This document shows positions 45,721 to 56,376 of a stretch of DNA of 56,618 nt, one piece after another. The notes beneath the pieces are model-generated. The model ran no database searches. It saw only the letters and a program-made list of their open reading frames with translations, and was not told the origin of the DNA. Numbering within the stretch: the first letter of the stretch is position 1; each line of letters starts with the position of its first letter. A program made the translations under genes and the position numbers. Source of the DNA: Dehalococcoidia bacterium (GTDB lineage: Bacteria > Chloroflexota > Dehalococcoidia > GIF9 > AB-539-J10); the NCBI GenBank assembly GCA_003562475.1, contig PWUU01000102.1, positions 1 to 56,618 on the forward strand, in the 5' to 3' direction.

Positions 45721-45968
45721 TAGATGCACACGGTTCTTGGCGGGTTGTTGGGGCAATCGGCAGCGGAACCGGTTCAAACGCAGAGCCACGTTATCCAGTC
45801 GTCGGCGCTGCTCGGTGATGTCTCGTCTCATAGCTGAGCGCTAGCAGAAGACTGCCTGCCTGGTATTCGAGACAACACACCACTTGTCCTCTGACAGCAC
45901 CTTTGAGACCACCCTACAAGCAGTCGGTATGAATGTGATGTGGGTGTCGTCATGGTGATCGGCCTGCA
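45721..45968. other. Rest of the intergenic stretch 45626-45968
   Basis: No gene seen in this part; the 45626-45689 part is the leader of the microprotein gene. Confidence 0.35.
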
Positions 45969-46637
45969 TCACTCCTGGACGACTTCCTGCACGAATACGC
46001 GCAGACGGAGAGCCTTACCGAGCAGTGTAGTTCTTTCCTGTGCTAAGGCGATCTCCTCCGCGCTGGGTGCGAGCGTGCGCACCAGTATCCGAAGCCATGC
46101 TGAGGCTCTTAGCACCCGAATACCACGAACTCTATATCGAAGACGATAATCCAGGGCGCAGGAGATGCGCAGGATCCCCGCGAGGAGCATTGCCTTCTCC
46201 ATGTTCACAAGAGGCTCGCTACCGACTGTGTACACAGACGTTGCGGTATGCCATAGTACGCAGTAAAGTAACGTCGATCGGCTCTCGGCAGTGAGCGGGT
46301 CAAGCGCCACAGGAGAAGAGGAGCCGTTGAGCTGTTGCTGGAGTGCAAGGAAAGACACCGGGCCAGGGCTGTCGGAAAGCGCATATTCCAGGGCTCGACC
46401 GTGCAAAGCTCCCACCTCCTCCTGAGCTTGAGGAGCGACGCCGATATCGTGACTGTATGCCGCGGCAACAAGCGTTCTGCGGTCGGCAATCGTAGCGCCG
46501 GGTAACAGACCATGGTTCTCGAGTTGATCGAACAGCGATGTGGCAAGCCCGGCCGTCTTGTGTGCGTGCACTGAACCCCGCCCGTAGTTGTACGCTTCAG
46601 CGAGGAGTTCAATAACTCGAACCTGCGCCTCGTTCAT
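45969..46637 (-). CDS. HD-domain protein, Ppx/GppA-C-terminal-like
   Basis: 222 residues. SVHAHKTAGLATSLFDQLENHG and VAAAYSHDIGVAPQAQEEVG carry the H...HD pattern of the helical HD superfamily seen at the C-terminus of exopolyphosphatases. LLYCVLWHTATS supplies another histidine. No phosphatase N-domain is present. The substrate is unknown. Confidence 0.72.
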   Translation of the reverse strand: MNEAQVRVIELLAEAYNYGRGSVHAHKTAGLATSLFDQLENHGLLPGATIADRRTLVAAAYSHDIGVAPQAQEEVGALHGRALEYALSDSPGPVSFLALQQQLNGSSSPVALDPLTAESRSTLLYCVLWHTATSVYTVGSEPLVNMEKAMLLAGILRISCALDYRLRYRVRGIRVLRASAWLRILVRTLAPSAEEIALAQERTTLLGKALRLRVFVQEVVQE

Positions 46638-46749
46638 GGAGTTTGACTAGAGCATACCACGCCGTGATTGTGCGCGGGAGATACGTCAGCATTCAAAGAG
46701 GTTCGTGGCATACGAGGGAGGCCGGTATATACGGAATTCGCGACAGCCA

Positions 46750-47484
46750 CTAAATGAAGTAAATCAGCGTGATCCCCAGAATGACACCTGCAGTTATCCC
46801 TGCAATTGCGACATGTGCGCTCGTAAGCCGATACACATCCGGGATTAGTTCGTCACAGACAATGTACAGCATGGCTCCGGCTGCAAACCCCAGTGAAACA
46901 CCCAGCATGGCGGTCGAGAGGGTCCCCAGCAGTGCCCCTAACAACGCTCCTACGCCCATGGGCAGCCCGGCTAGTATGGCAATGAGCACAATATAGCGGC
47001 GACGCGAACCGCCTGCCCTCAGAGGAATGGCCATCGCAAACCCTTCGGGGATATTGTGCAGGGCGATAAGAATAGCCAGGGTGATACCCAGAGAGGTTGC
47101 GGCAGCAAAACCTGCACCAATGGCCAGGCCTTCAGGGAAATTATGAAGAGCGATCCCTGTGGCCATGAGCATACCCTTCTTTACATAGGCTCCCCTGGGG
47201 ACTTCGTCTGTGACGAAGTGCCTGTGTGGAAAATAGTTGTCCAGTAGGAGGAATGCGACAATACCAATGAAGAGACCCAGCACGGGGTATGCGTAACCTG
47301 TCTTGAGCGCCTCCTCAAGCACTTCCAGAAACACAATGGCCAACATAAGGCCTGCAGCAAAGCCCAGCATCATTCCCACGGTCCTGGTGGAAGGCTTTCG
47401 AAGAAGAAGAGCCATCACTCCTCCCAAGCCGGTTCCGAGAGCGCCGGCTCCAAATCCGATCAGGGTTATCTCAAGCCAATTCAT
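46750..47484 (-). CDS. ZIP-family metal (zinc/iron) transporter
   Basis: 244 residues with eight helices. The metal site is HNFPEGLAIGAGFAAA in TM4 and LHNIPEGFAMAIPL in TM5, both HNxPEG. A His-containing loop (DNYFPHRHFVTDE) is the regulatory or binding loop. It imports divalent metals down a gradient, complementing the high-affinity ZnuABC at 15-17.8 kb. Confidence 0.93.
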   Translation of the reverse strand: MNWLEITLIGFGAGALGTGLGGVMALLLRKPSTRTVGMMLGFAAGLMLAIVFLEVLEEALKTGYAYPVLGLFIGIVAFLLLDNYFPHRHFVTDEVPRGAYVKKGMLMATGIALHNFPEGLAIGAGFAAATSLGITLAILIALHNIPEGFAMAIPLRAGGSRRRYIVLIAILAGLPMGVGALLGALLGTLSTAMLGVSLGFAAGAMLYIVCDELIPDVYRLTSAHVAIAGITAGVILGITLIYFI

Positions 47485-48131
47485 TTTCTCGGTTCACTCA
47501 GGAAGCCCATTTTCACGTGGTGCGTAGTTTAGACTGCAAGCTGGATCACTGTACAGGCGCTGCGAAACTGTGGTCGGGCTAGGCCTGCTGCCACGTTGCA
47601 GATACTCGCAGATAGTATCAAGTCGAGATTACCATGTGTTCGAGCAGGGCGCGCCCGTAATCAGTGCTCAGAGGCCGACTCTTAGACGCAACAAGTTGCC
47701 CAGACACCACATGATCGGATGTCGATGGCGTCAACGAGGCAGCCCAAACCGATTGGGCTGACATTGTCGCAACATGTACCACTCAATCCCCTAAGAGTTA
47801 CCAATGGTTTCAATGTGAATGGTCCACTCAGTAGGCGCTCTTGTGAGTGAGCCTACAGGCCAGAGCCATGCACAGAAATGATGAAGTCGCCGAATATGAC
47901 GGGTACAACTGCTTACCAGGACATTAAGTCTCGGAAACACAAGAGCAGTGACATGGATGAACACCGCAGCTGACGAGCAGGCCATGATCACGGCTGGCGG
48001 CAAGAGAGCATCGCGGATAATTGACACCCCATATGTGGCTACGTAGACTGCATTACCGTTAGGTGTCCTGTGAACCGACACGTTGATCTCCCGTAGGTTG
48101 ACAAACAGAGAGCCCGCTGCCTGCAGGCGTT
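47485..48131. other. Intergenic stretch
   Basis: 647 bases. A 96-codon minus frame at 47791-48081 is hydrophobic in part but lacks a ribosome-binding site and is unsupported. Confidence 0.4.
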
Positions 48132-49592
48132 ATGAAGATGAACATATCCATATTTCGGTACAAATGGGTTGCGCTCGCCGTTGTGGCGGCTGGCACATTG
48201 ACGGTCACTCTTGACGAGGGATCGGTACGAGTAGTACTGCCTGAGTTGGCGACAGCGTTCGACGCGGTTGCAGATGATGTGGTGTGGGTATGGCTCATTT
48301 ACCTGCTGGTGGGCGCGGGTTTGATGCTCAGTCTTGGATGGATAGGCGACGTCCTGGGCAGAAAACGCGTTTACACCTTTGGATTGGTCTTATTCACAGT
48401 TGGATTGGGGCTTTCCTCTATTTCCTCCAGTCTTGGCCAGTTGATTGCGTTTAGAGGAGTACAGGCCATCGGCGCCGCGATGACTGTCGCGATGAGCAAC
48501 GCGATCGTCACAGCGTCGTTTCCAGCAGAGGAGCGCGGACGTGCTCTCGGAATCGTCGCGGCGGTAGTATCGGTCGGGCTGCTGGCGGGGCCGATGATAG
48601 GCGGAGTCCTTGTAGAGTGGATCGACTGGCGTGCGGTGTTCTATGTCAGGATACCTGTCGGAATTGTGTCTATTCTGCTGGCAGTACCACTGCTTAAGCC
48701 GGAGACGGTTATCAGAAGCCAGCGCTCCTTTGACCGTGCCGGCGCCACCACCCTGTTCTTAGGCCTCTGCTGTATCCTTGTAGCTGTCAATAGGGGACAG
48801 AGTCTTGGTTGGGTCTCGCTGCCAGTAATGGGGTTGATCACAGCGGGAGTCGTGCTGTTGCTGGCCTTCGCCAGAATCGAGCGGACGGTGTACGATCCGG
48901 TGCTGGATCTGTCTCTGTTTTCGCAGAGAGTGTTCGCGTCGGCGTCCATTAGCCACGCCCTCTTCTACGCCTCGACCATTGCTGTTGGCTTTGGAATGCC
49001 CTTCCTGTTCCTGCAGGCCTTGTCCTTTCCCGCTTCGATAGCCGGACTGCTGCTCGCAACCCTGCCTGGCATACGTGTTCTTGTGTCTCCTGTAGCCGGA
49101 CGCCTGTCTGACCGTTTCGGGTCATGGCGGTTCACACTTGTTGGTATGTCGCTCATTGGAGGCGGGGCTGCACTGATGTGGACGATTGACAATAGTACCG
49201 GAACGTGGTGGCTTCTCGTGTTACTCGGGATTATGGGCGTTGGCATGGGTGTGTTCGTCGCCCCAAATACCAGTATCATTATGGGCACGGTATCCAAGGC
49301 GAGGCTGGGAACCGCATCCGCGATGGTTGCTACCACGCGACAGGTGGGACATTCTCTCGGTCTTGCCATAGCTGGAACAGCGTTCGCTCACGCGAAGCTC
49401 GTGCACCTTGATAGGTTGCTCACTCAAGGGGTCACACCGGAGTTGGCGGAGGCCAAAGCAACGGTTGCAGGTTTTCACGCAACTGTAACGGTGGCCGTGG
49501 TCTTCGCCATTATCGGTGTTGCGCTTCTTCTTGTGCAAAAGATAACCGCACCGGCTGATGTCTCAGGAAACGCATGCGGTGTGACTCATTGA
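48132..49592 (+). CDS. MFS efflux transporter, DHA2 (EmrB/QacA) type
   Basis: 486 residues with about 14 helices. Motif A is WIGDVLGRKRVYTFG, motif C is GLLAGPMIGGVLVEWIDWRAVFYVRIPVG, and the second half has GRLSDRFGSWR. TM1 carries LDEGSVRVVLPEL (an acidic residue like the DHA2 D1 motif). It exports drugs or metabolites with protons. The ATG at 48132 gives MKMNISIFRYKW. No adjoining MFP gene. Confidence 0.92.
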   Translation: MKMNISIFRYKWVALAVVAAGTLTVTLDEGSVRVVLPELATAFDAVADDVVWVWLIYLLVGAGLMLSLGWIGDVLGRKRVYTFGLVLFTVGLGLSSISSSLGQLIAFRGVQAIGAAMTVAMSNAIVTASFPAEERGRALGIVAAVVSVGLLAGPMIGGVLVEWIDWRAVFYVRIPVGIVSILLAVPLLKPETVIRSQRSFDRAGATTLFLGLCCILVAVNRGQSLGWVSLPVMGLITAGVVLLLAFARIERTVYDPVLDLSLFSQRVFASASISHALFYASTIAVGFGMPFLFLQALSFPASIAGLLLATLPGIRVLVSPVAGRLSDRFGSWRFTLVGMSLIGGGAALMWTIDNSTGTWWLLVLLGIMGVGMGVFVAPNTSIIMGTVSKARLGTASAMVATTRQVGHSLGLAIAGTAFAHAKLVHLDRLLTQGVTPELAEAKATVAGFHATVTVAVVFAIIGVALLLVQKITAPADVSGNACGVTH

Positions 49593-49744
49593 CGCTGAAT
49601 ATGACTCCCGTAAGTGTGCCCTCTGATGCACCTTGGGTCGGCACAGTCATGGCTCAAGTCGTGAGGATGTGTTCTTCCTGCGCTACGATTCACAGACGGC
49701 GTCGATTTGCGGTGGTCGCGTGAACTGTCGGGAGCAGCGAAGCG

Positions 49745-51040
49745 CTACGCCAGCATCCGCCTCTCCATTTCCATGGACAAACCGTCGCGGAAGTTCGGAT
49801 GCGCAATGCTTATCAAAGCCAGGGCCCGTTCCCGCAGGCTCTTGCCACGCAGGTTGGCAATGCCGTACTCCGTGACGATGAGATGTACATCACTGCGTGT
49901 AGCAGTTACGGATGCGCCGTCAAGCAGTCTGGGAACAATCCGGGAGTATGACCCGTCTCCAGCTGTCGAGGGGAGGGCCAGGATAGCCTTCCCGCCGCTG
50001 GACCTGGACGCACCTCTGAGGAAATCCACCTGTCCGCCGACGCCGCTGTACTGCCTGGCTCCGATCGTGTCTGACGCCACCTGACCGGCCAGATCAACCT
50101 GAAGGGCAGAATTGATGGCTACGAGATTGTCGTTCTGAGCAACGATGAATGGGTCGTTGGTGTAGTCCACAGGGTGCATTTCCACCATAGGGTTGTTGTG
50201 TACGAAATCGTAGACCTTCCTGGTGCCCATCACAAAGGTTGCGATTAGTCTTCCTCTGTGCAGATTCTTCCTGGAGCAGGTAATCACCCCTTTCTCCACC
50301 AGATTGACTACTCCATCAGAGAACATTTCGGTATGAATACCGAGATCCTTCTTGCTCCCGAGCGCTGCCAGAACCGCGTCCGGTATGCCGCCAATACCGA
50401 CTTGAAGACATGCACCGTCATCAATGAGTTGGGCGCAATGCCGTCCTATCTCCATCTCCACCGCACTGATGCTTCCTGCAGGAATCTGTGGGAGCGGCTC
50501 GCTCCACTCCACAATGAAATCCAATTCAGTGGTGTGTACGTACGAATCGCCGAGTGTCCTGGGCATCTGATCGTTAATCTGCGCTATCACAGTCTTTGCC
50601 GAATCAACAGCCTGTTTGGTGTAGTCCACGGAGACGCCAAAGCTACAGTATCCGTGTTCATCCGGCGGCGACAGGGCACACATTGCCACGTCAACAGGTA
50701 GTACCTCCTCTCTGAACAATCGAGGGATCTCAGAGAAGAAACACGGAGTATACCTGGCCCGTCCATCCTGGATTGCATTTCTCGTGCTAGCTCCAGCGAA
50801 CAGGGAATTATGTATGAAGTGCCTCGCATTCTCAGGTGTACAGTATTCGCACGCTCCCATTGATATCATGTGAACGATTTCCACGTTCTCAACAGGAGGA
50901 CTGAGATCCACCAGTGCCTTTACTAGGTGTCGAGGCTCGCCACAGCAATGCCCAAGTACCACGCGGTTACCGGACTTGATGGTCCTTACTGCCTCTTCAG
51001 CAGTTGTACACTTATTCCGGTAATCTTGTCTCCAATTCAT
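49745..51040 (-). CDS. Acetyl-CoA hydrolase/transferase family CoA-transferase
   Basis: 431 residues. The N-terminus MNWRQDYRNKCTTAEEAVRTIKSG and segments RVVLGHCCGEPRHLVKAL, GIGGIPDAVLAALG, GIHTEMFSDGVVNLVEKGVIT and IVTEYGIANLRGKSLRERALALISIAHPNFRD match 4-hydroxybutyrate or acetate CoA-transferases. It moves CoA between acids. Start ATG 51040 fits the family; 51052 is possible. It is convergent with the MFS gene and divergent from the aminotransferase. Confidence 0.92.
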   Translation of the reverse strand: MNWRQDYRNKCTTAEEAVRTIKSGNRVVLGHCCGEPRHLVKALVDLSPPVENVEIVHMISMGACEYCTPENARHFIHNSLFAGASTRNAIQDGRARYTPCFFSEIPRLFREEVLPVDVAMCALSPPDEHGYCSFGVSVDYTKQAVDSAKTVIAQINDQMPRTLGDSYVHTTELDFIVEWSEPLPQIPAGSISAVEMEIGRHCAQLIDDGACLQVGIGGIPDAVLAALGSKKDLGIHTEMFSDGVVNLVEKGVITCSRKNLHRGRLIATFVMGTRKVYDFVHNNPMVEMHPVDYTNDPFIVAQNDNLVAINSALQVDLAGQVASDTIGARQYSGVGGQVDFLRGASRSSGGKAILALPSTAGDGSYSRIVPRLLDGASVTATRSDVHLIVTEYGIANLRGKSLRERALALISIAHPNFRDGLSMEMERRMLA

Positions 51041-51867
51041 GACGTGGCTCATCTCAGGGAAATCGTAGCCTCCGGGCACGCATCGCAGGCGCCTACACTG
51101 TCAGATTCGGTGCGACACATATCTTCACCACGCGTCGTCCCCGATACGCTGAGCGTCAGAGACAGTGAGTTGCCTGGGACTATTTTCCAGGAGACGGATA
51201 GCCTCCATCGTAGCTGCAGCCAGTTTGCGGAGTGCCTCTCTCGACGCAAGCAACTTTCTGAAGTACCGCGACGTCACGGCTATTCGCATATTGTCTGCAC
51301 GCTATTCGGAGTCCTGCATCGCGTCGTCAGTCTATCAGAGGACTCCGGCGCGGACCAGCACCGACTCCTGAGAACGTTGAATTGGAACCGACCCTCCTGG
51401 ACAAGTGAAGTGGCGAGTATTAGTCTACATCCTGCTATCATAAACAGGACCGTATGTTTGCAGCACAGAATGAGTTGACATAACTGGCAACAGACAGTCG
51501 TGGACACGACAGAGTAGTCGACATCAGGGTGTGGTGAGACTGACCGACGGAGCATGGCGGTCAGAGAAACTACGCAAGGAGGTCTCCCACAGTCGAATTC
51601 CAACAGGCAGCGGTTGTGGAGTCAAGACATCCTGAGACGGCAGAACGGGTGAAACAGGCATGACACAGCATACGTTGATCGTAGTTTACACGGATCTGCT
51701 CCGCTGAGTGGAGGAGTCAGCAGGACTGAACCCGACGCGAGAAGCTGTAGGGAGGAAGCCGGCCATAAATTGGATTAGTCAGTAAGGCGTTTGGCGCAGG
51801 GGATGGCTGCCGTAGTTCTGAGCTACGACCGGAAAGAATTGAAGATATTGTCTTCCAGGGAGGAGTA
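51041..51867. other. Intergenic stretch between CoA-transferase and aminotransferase
   Basis: 827 bases. A 54-codon minus-strand frame (51125-51289, MRIAVTSRYFRKLLASREAL) has plausible amino-acid content but no ribosome-binding site. Otherwise no gene, riboswitch or repeat is seen. Confidence 0.35.
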
Positions 51868-53205
51868 ATGCGCACCGAGGAACTTGTAAAGTACGATCGA
51901 GAACACTTGCTGCATAGCCTGGCACCGGTGAGAGCCAATATGGGCTTTGTTATTGAATCGGCAGATGGTGTCTGGCTTACTGATACCAAGGGCAACAAGT
52001 ACATGGACCTTGCAGCCCAGGCAATCAACGTCAATCTGGGACACAACCGTAAGGACATCATCGAGACTGCGAAGCAGCAGATGGAGAAGCTCGTATTTAC
52101 CATGATGCTTCGTGGTTTTTCGAATCTTCCGAGCATTCAACTGGGTCAGAAGCTCGCTACAATCCTGCCTCCCGGGCTTGACCATTACCTTTTCACCCAC
52201 AGTGGTGCGGAAACATGTGATGCCGCTTTCCGCGTTGCCAATCTGTACTGGAAGACGAAAGGGACCAGGAAATACAAGCTCATTAGCCTGAATATGTCTT
52301 ACCACGGCACGTCACGAGGAGTCGCCACGGCGACTAATCTGGGCAGGGGCATGATTGAGGAGATGCCGCCTTCGCCGGGCCACATTCATATCCCGAACTA
52401 CTACTGCTATCGCTGTCCGTTTGAGAAGACCTACCCCTCCTGCGGTATCCAGTGCGCGAGATTTTTGGAGTACGTCATTGAGAATGAGGGGAAAGACAGT
52501 GTGGCGGCTTTCATCGCCGAGCCAGAGCAGGGCGCATCTGGCTTCATTGCTCCACCACCTGAGTACTTCCCTATCGTTCAGGAGATCTGCCGCAAACATG
52601 ACGTGTTACTGATCATTGACGAAGTGATGACCGGCTTCTGCCGCACTGGCCGCATGTTCGCCATTGAGCACTGGGACGTCATGCCGGATATGATGTGCAT
52701 GTCCAAGGGTATGGTTAGTGGTTATCTGCCTTTCGGTGCGCTGGCCGTATCGGGTGAGATTTTCGAGACGCTGGCAGGCAGCTACTTTCCCGTGGGCTCC
52801 ACGCAGTCAGGCAACCCGATATGCTGCGCAATTGGCGTCAAGTGTATTGATATCTATCAGCAGGAGCGCATTGTTGAACACGTGGCTAATCTCGGCGCTA
52901 TGGCACGCACACGCATGGAGACTGAGTTCATGGCGCTGCCGCACGTGGGCGTGGTTGATGGTTTGGGCTTGATGCTTGCCGTTGAGGTTGTGACGACGAA
53001 AGAATCCAAAGGCAAGCCCAACACCAGGATTAGCGATCGGTTACAGCGACTGGGCGTAGAACATGGCGCCATGGTGCGCGTAAGCGGCAACCGGCTTGGA
53101 TACAGTCCGCCTCTGACCATCACCGAGAGTGAAAGCAACCGTGGTCTGGATATCCTCTATTCAGTCTTGAAGTCGTTGACACCTCAGGATCTGAAGCCAG
53201 AATGA
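51868..53205 (+). CDS. Class III (acetylornithine/4-aminobutyrate-type) aminotransferase
   Basis: 445 residues. It has THSGAETCDAAFRVANLYW (phosphate contacts), LISLNMSYHGTSRG, EPEQGASGFIAPPPEYFPIV, IIDEVMTGFCRTG and the PLP lysine in MCMSKGMVSGYLPFGALAVS. It transfers an amino group to or from an omega-amino or keto acid with PLP. GGGAGGAG precedes the ATG. The substrate may be tied to the divergent CoA-transferase, though this is only context. Confidence 0.93.
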   Translation: MRTEELVKYDREHLLHSLAPVRANMGFVIESADGVWLTDTKGNKYMDLAAQAINVNLGHNRKDIIETAKQQMEKLVFTMMLRGFSNLPSIQLGQKLATILPPGLDHYLFTHSGAETCDAAFRVANLYWKTKGTRKYKLISLNMSYHGTSRGVATATNLGRGMIEEMPPSPGHIHIPNYYCYRCPFEKTYPSCGIQCARFLEYVIENEGKDSVAAFIAEPEQGASGFIAPPPEYFPIVQEICRKHDVLLIIDEVMTGFCRTGRMFAIEHWDVMPDMMCMSKGMVSGYLPFGALAVSGEIFETLAGSYFPVGSTQSGNPICCAIGVKCIDIYQQERIVEHVANLGAMARTRMETEFMALPHVGVVDGLGLMLAVEVVTTKESKGKPNTRISDRLQRLGVEHGAMVRVSGNRLGYSPPLTITESESNRGLDILYSVLKSLTPQDLKPE

Positions 53206-53681
53206 TTAGTTGCACCCCGAGCGACGTGGCCTACCCGCTCAAGCTGATGCGGACCCCGCGGTTCCGACGCGGTTATGAATCACCCGCGCCTGCAGTTACC
53301 AGTATCAGGCCGGCAGGCGTGTCCCGTGGAGATGAGGTGAGGGCTGGACTGGTCGAACTCGCCACCTGCGCAGTGTAGGGCTTACTAATCAGGCAGCAAT
53401 GCGATCTCAGCAGACCAACATGATGTGCTGCGATTCCGGACAGGAGAGGCCTACCATACTGGTGCACCTGTTCTGTCGATCGCAGACACGGGGGTGCACG
53501 ACCGCCGGGTACGGGTACTCTGCGCGCATAGTGTGTATGCGACGAGTATGATAATGTTTGTGGGCACAAAGTGATCCCCCGTCTGACTGAGTGAAGCCCC
53601 AAGCGTGGCACACGACAGTCGGACTGCTGCAACCGAATCTCAGCGAAGTAATGACGAAATCGTAGATATGTGAGGAAATGA
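53206..53681. other. Intergenic stretch before serC
   Basis: 476 bases; no gene or recognisable riboswitch. Confidence 0.4.
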
Positions 53682-54767
53682 ATGGTACGAAGAAACGTCA
53701 ATTTCAATCCTGGCCCGGCAGCTTTGCCATTCGAGGTTCTGAAGGTTGTGCAGGAAGAGCTTCTTGATTACCAGGGTAGCGGGATGTCCATTCTGGAGAG
53801 CTCCCATCGCGCCAGGGAATTCGAAACGATCAACGACCAGACAATTATGCTGGTGCGGGAGTTGCTGGGGCTTGGCACAGATTACCACGTCTTGTTCCTG
53901 GGCGGAGGAGCGTCCACCCAGTTTGCCATGGTACCAATGAACTTCGTGGGCGATGGCCAGGTGGCCGCTTACGTGGACACCGGTGAATTTGCCTCCAAAG
54001 CGATGAAAGAAGGCCGGAACGTGTGCGATGTGCACGTAGCATTCTCGTCCAAAGATGAGAAGTACCGCAGGATACCACAGATGAGCGAGATCAAGTATCC
54101 GGTGGACCCTGCCTATCTCCATATCTGCTCGAACAACACCATCGAGGGGACCCAGTTTCACGAGTTTCCAGCTACCAGCAATGTTCCGCTGGTGGCCGAT
54201 ATGTCTTCGGATATCGCCTCCCGACGGCTTGATTACGGAAAGTTCTCCCTCTTCTACGCTGGAGCACAGAAGAATCTCGGCCCGGCCGGTGTGACGTTGG
54301 TGGTCATTCATGAAGATTTCCTGGCGACGGCCAGAAAGGGCCTCCCGAACATATTCAGCTACAGGACCCATGCTGATAACAAGTCGCTCTACAACACGCC
54401 TCCGGTATTCGGGATCTACATCATGAAGCTGGTATTGGAGTGGCTCAAGAACAAGGGCGGTCTCGCAGGAATCGAAATGATCAACGAGGCCAAGAAGGAT
54501 CTGCTGTACGGCGCCATCGACGCTGCACCGGATTTCTACATCGGCACCGCAGAGAAGGCCGGCCGGAGTTGGATGAACGTCACCATGCGTCTACCTACGG
54601 AAGAACTGGAGAGCAATTTCATTGCCGATGCCGGGAAGGAAGGCTTGCGGGGCATTAAGGGCCATCGTTCCGTCGGAGGCGTCCGCTTCTCGATCTATAA
54701 CGCGGTGTCTCTTGAGGACGTACAGAAGACGGTCGATTTCATGGAGCGGTTCCGCAAGTCCGCCTGA
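53682..54767 (+). CDS. serC: Phosphoserine aminotransferase
   Basis: 361 residues, a normal length for SerC. NFNPGPAALPFEVLKVVQEE, VLFLGGGASTQFAMVPMN, VADMSSDIASRRLDYGKFSLFYAGAQKNLGPAGVTLVV (PLP lysine in AQKNLGP) and GGVRFSIYNAV. It makes phosphoserine from 3-phosphohydroxypyruvate and glutamate for serine and one-carbon supply. The ATG at 53682 is preceded by GAGGAA. No serA or serB adjoins. Confidence 0.96.
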   Translation: MVRRNVNFNPGPAALPFEVLKVVQEELLDYQGSGMSILESSHRAREFETINDQTIMLVRELLGLGTDYHVLFLGGGASTQFAMVPMNFVGDGQVAAYVDTGEFASKAMKEGRNVCDVHVAFSSKDEKYRRIPQMSEIKYPVDPAYLHICSNNTIEGTQFHEFPATSNVPLVADMSSDIASRRLDYGKFSLFYAGAQKNLGPAGVTLVVIHEDFLATARKGLPNIFSYRTHADNKSLYNTPPVFGIYIMKLVLEWLKNKGGLAGIEMINEAKKDLLYGAIDAAPDFYIGTAEKAGRSWMNVTMRLPTEELESNFIADAGKEGLRGIKGHRSVGGVRFSIYNAVSLEDVQKTVDFMERFRKSA

Positions 54768-55266
54768 TATTGATAAGCTCGATCGCGGTCGTCTTGTTCC
54801 GAGAAACTCGAACCTCAAGGCATGCCAGTATCCTGGTGAACATGCCGGTACGTCTTCCTGGTCTTTGCTGCCACTGTCGAACAGCGACTTAGCTGTGATG
54901 CTATCTTAACGTATGCACCGGGCCAACAAAGCAAGTTGCCTCGTTGTGCCGGCGATTCGGACACGCCGCTCGGCCGTACACTGTTGGCCGCTGATCGCGC
55001 CGGGGAGACACATGAAGCCTCTTTTCGACACTAGTCTTGATAGCGATTAAGTTCCACCTGATGTAAGCTACTGGTCCTCCAAATACGTTTTATCTACATG
55101 GCAGCTATGAGGTATTGTGCAGGACGGATGTCACCTATGGGACAGGGTCGGTATCTTGAGTGTTCCTGCATAAGGCCGGAACAGGAAGCTCGGATGACCG
55201 TTGCGCATTACGGAAGAGAGGTCTATTGTACGGGAGAGAGGTACTGACTACTTGAGAGGTGTGGGG
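54768..55266. other. Intergenic stretch
   Basis: 499 bases; no gene or repeat supported. Confidence 0.4.
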
Positions 55267-56376
55267 ATGAAGAGAACACTGCTAGTCGCATGCGCGTTGG
55301 TGATGCTGCTTGGAGCGGCGTGTGACAGTCCCGAACCCAATCAACCACCCACGGCCTACATCACTTCCATCTCGCTTGCCGAGGTGACCGAAGGCGACAC
55401 CGTAGCATTCGTCGGCCACGGCACCGATGTGGACGGCGAGGTCGTGGGCTACCGATGGCACTCAGACCTGGATGGAGAACTGAGCCGTATGCCCACCTTC
55501 GAAATCGATTCTCTCTCGGTCGGCGAGCACACCATCACCTTCAGGGTCCAGGATAACCACGATGCCTGGTCGGTAGAGGTACAGGGCACGGTGAAGGTGC
55601 GCGCTCCGGTTGCCGCTCCGGCGACGATACACTCCTTTGCGGCGTCACTCGCTTCCATCACAGCAGGAGACAATGTCATGTTGTTTTGGAACGCCTCCAA
55701 CGCGGAGACGGTCACAATCGATCAGGGCATCGGCACGGTGCCGGCTATAGGTTCGGTGGTGGTTACGCCGGATGAGACGACCACCTACAGACTGACAGCG
55801 ACGGGTGGTGGTGTGACAGCCGCTGCCAATGTGACGGTCACCGTGCAGCGGCCCGTGAAAACCGTGGTGCTCACCCCCGAAATGGAGATCAGTGGTTTCA
55901 TCCGCAGCAGTGGCGGTGTCACGCCTGGAGGAGACATCTATGTGGGTGACGACGACGCCAACAGGGGCGTCAGGAGTTATCTTACGTACGACATTTCGCG
56001 TATCCCTGCTGATGCAACCATAACGCGCGTCATCGTCGACCTGTCCGGTTACGAGACTCCATATGAACCGCCGTTCCCGGTTCTCGGGTGTCTCAGCGCC
56101 TTTGAACATCCCTACAACACGCTTCATGGCGAGTACTTGATGCCGGGTCTTCCCGGTGCCATTGAGACGTGGTGTGACTTCGACGAACTGGACACGCCAA
56201 CCGACTCGATTGGCTTCCGGAACGCACTGCAGAAAAGAGTTGGCGAGTACAGCTTCCAGTTTCGACTGCAGTTCGCTGACATGGAGACGGATGGAGACGG
56301 TCAGCGGGACCTTCTGCATTGGCCGCGTGCCAGGGTCCCGAAGCTGACCGTCGAGTACTATCTCGATGAGCATTAG
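55267..56376 (+). CDS. PKD-type multidomain lipoprotein
   Basis: 369 residues with a lipoprotein signal (MKRTLLVACALVMLLGAAC). The first domain (about 27-115) is PKD-like: QPPTAYITSISLAEVTEGDT, DVDGEVVGYRWHSDLDG, HTITFRVQDNHDAWS. A second beta domain (about 120-195, VTIDQGIGTVPAIGSVVV, TTTYRLTAT) and a C-terminal beta domain (LTYDISRIPADATITRVIVD to RVPKLTVEYY) follow. It is surface-exposed; adhesive or carbohydrate-binding roles are possible. GAGGTGTGGGG precedes the ATG. Confidence 0.85.
   Translation: MKRTLLVACALVMLLGAACDSPEPNQPPTAYITSISLAEVTEGDTVAFVGHGTDVDGEVVGYRWHSDLDGELSRMPTFEIDSLSVGEHTITFRVQDNHDAWSVEVQGTVKVRAPVAAPATIHSFAASLASITAGDNVMLFWNASNAETVTIDQGIGTVPAIGSVVVTPDETTTYRLTATGGGVTAAANVTVTVQRPVKTVVLTPEMEISGFIRSSGGVTPGGDIYVGDDDANRGVRSYLTYDISRIPADATITRVIVDLSGYETPYEPPFPVLGCLSAFEHPYNTLHGEYLMPGLPGAIETWCDFDELDTPTDSIGFRNALQKRVGEYSFQFRLQFADMETDGDGQRDLLHWPRARVPKLTVEYYLDEH

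Noticed and set aside
51600-51867. T-box or glycine riboswitch before the aminotransferase
   Set aside because: AGGGAGGAAG lacks the conserved T-box core, and no glycine-riboswitch core is present.
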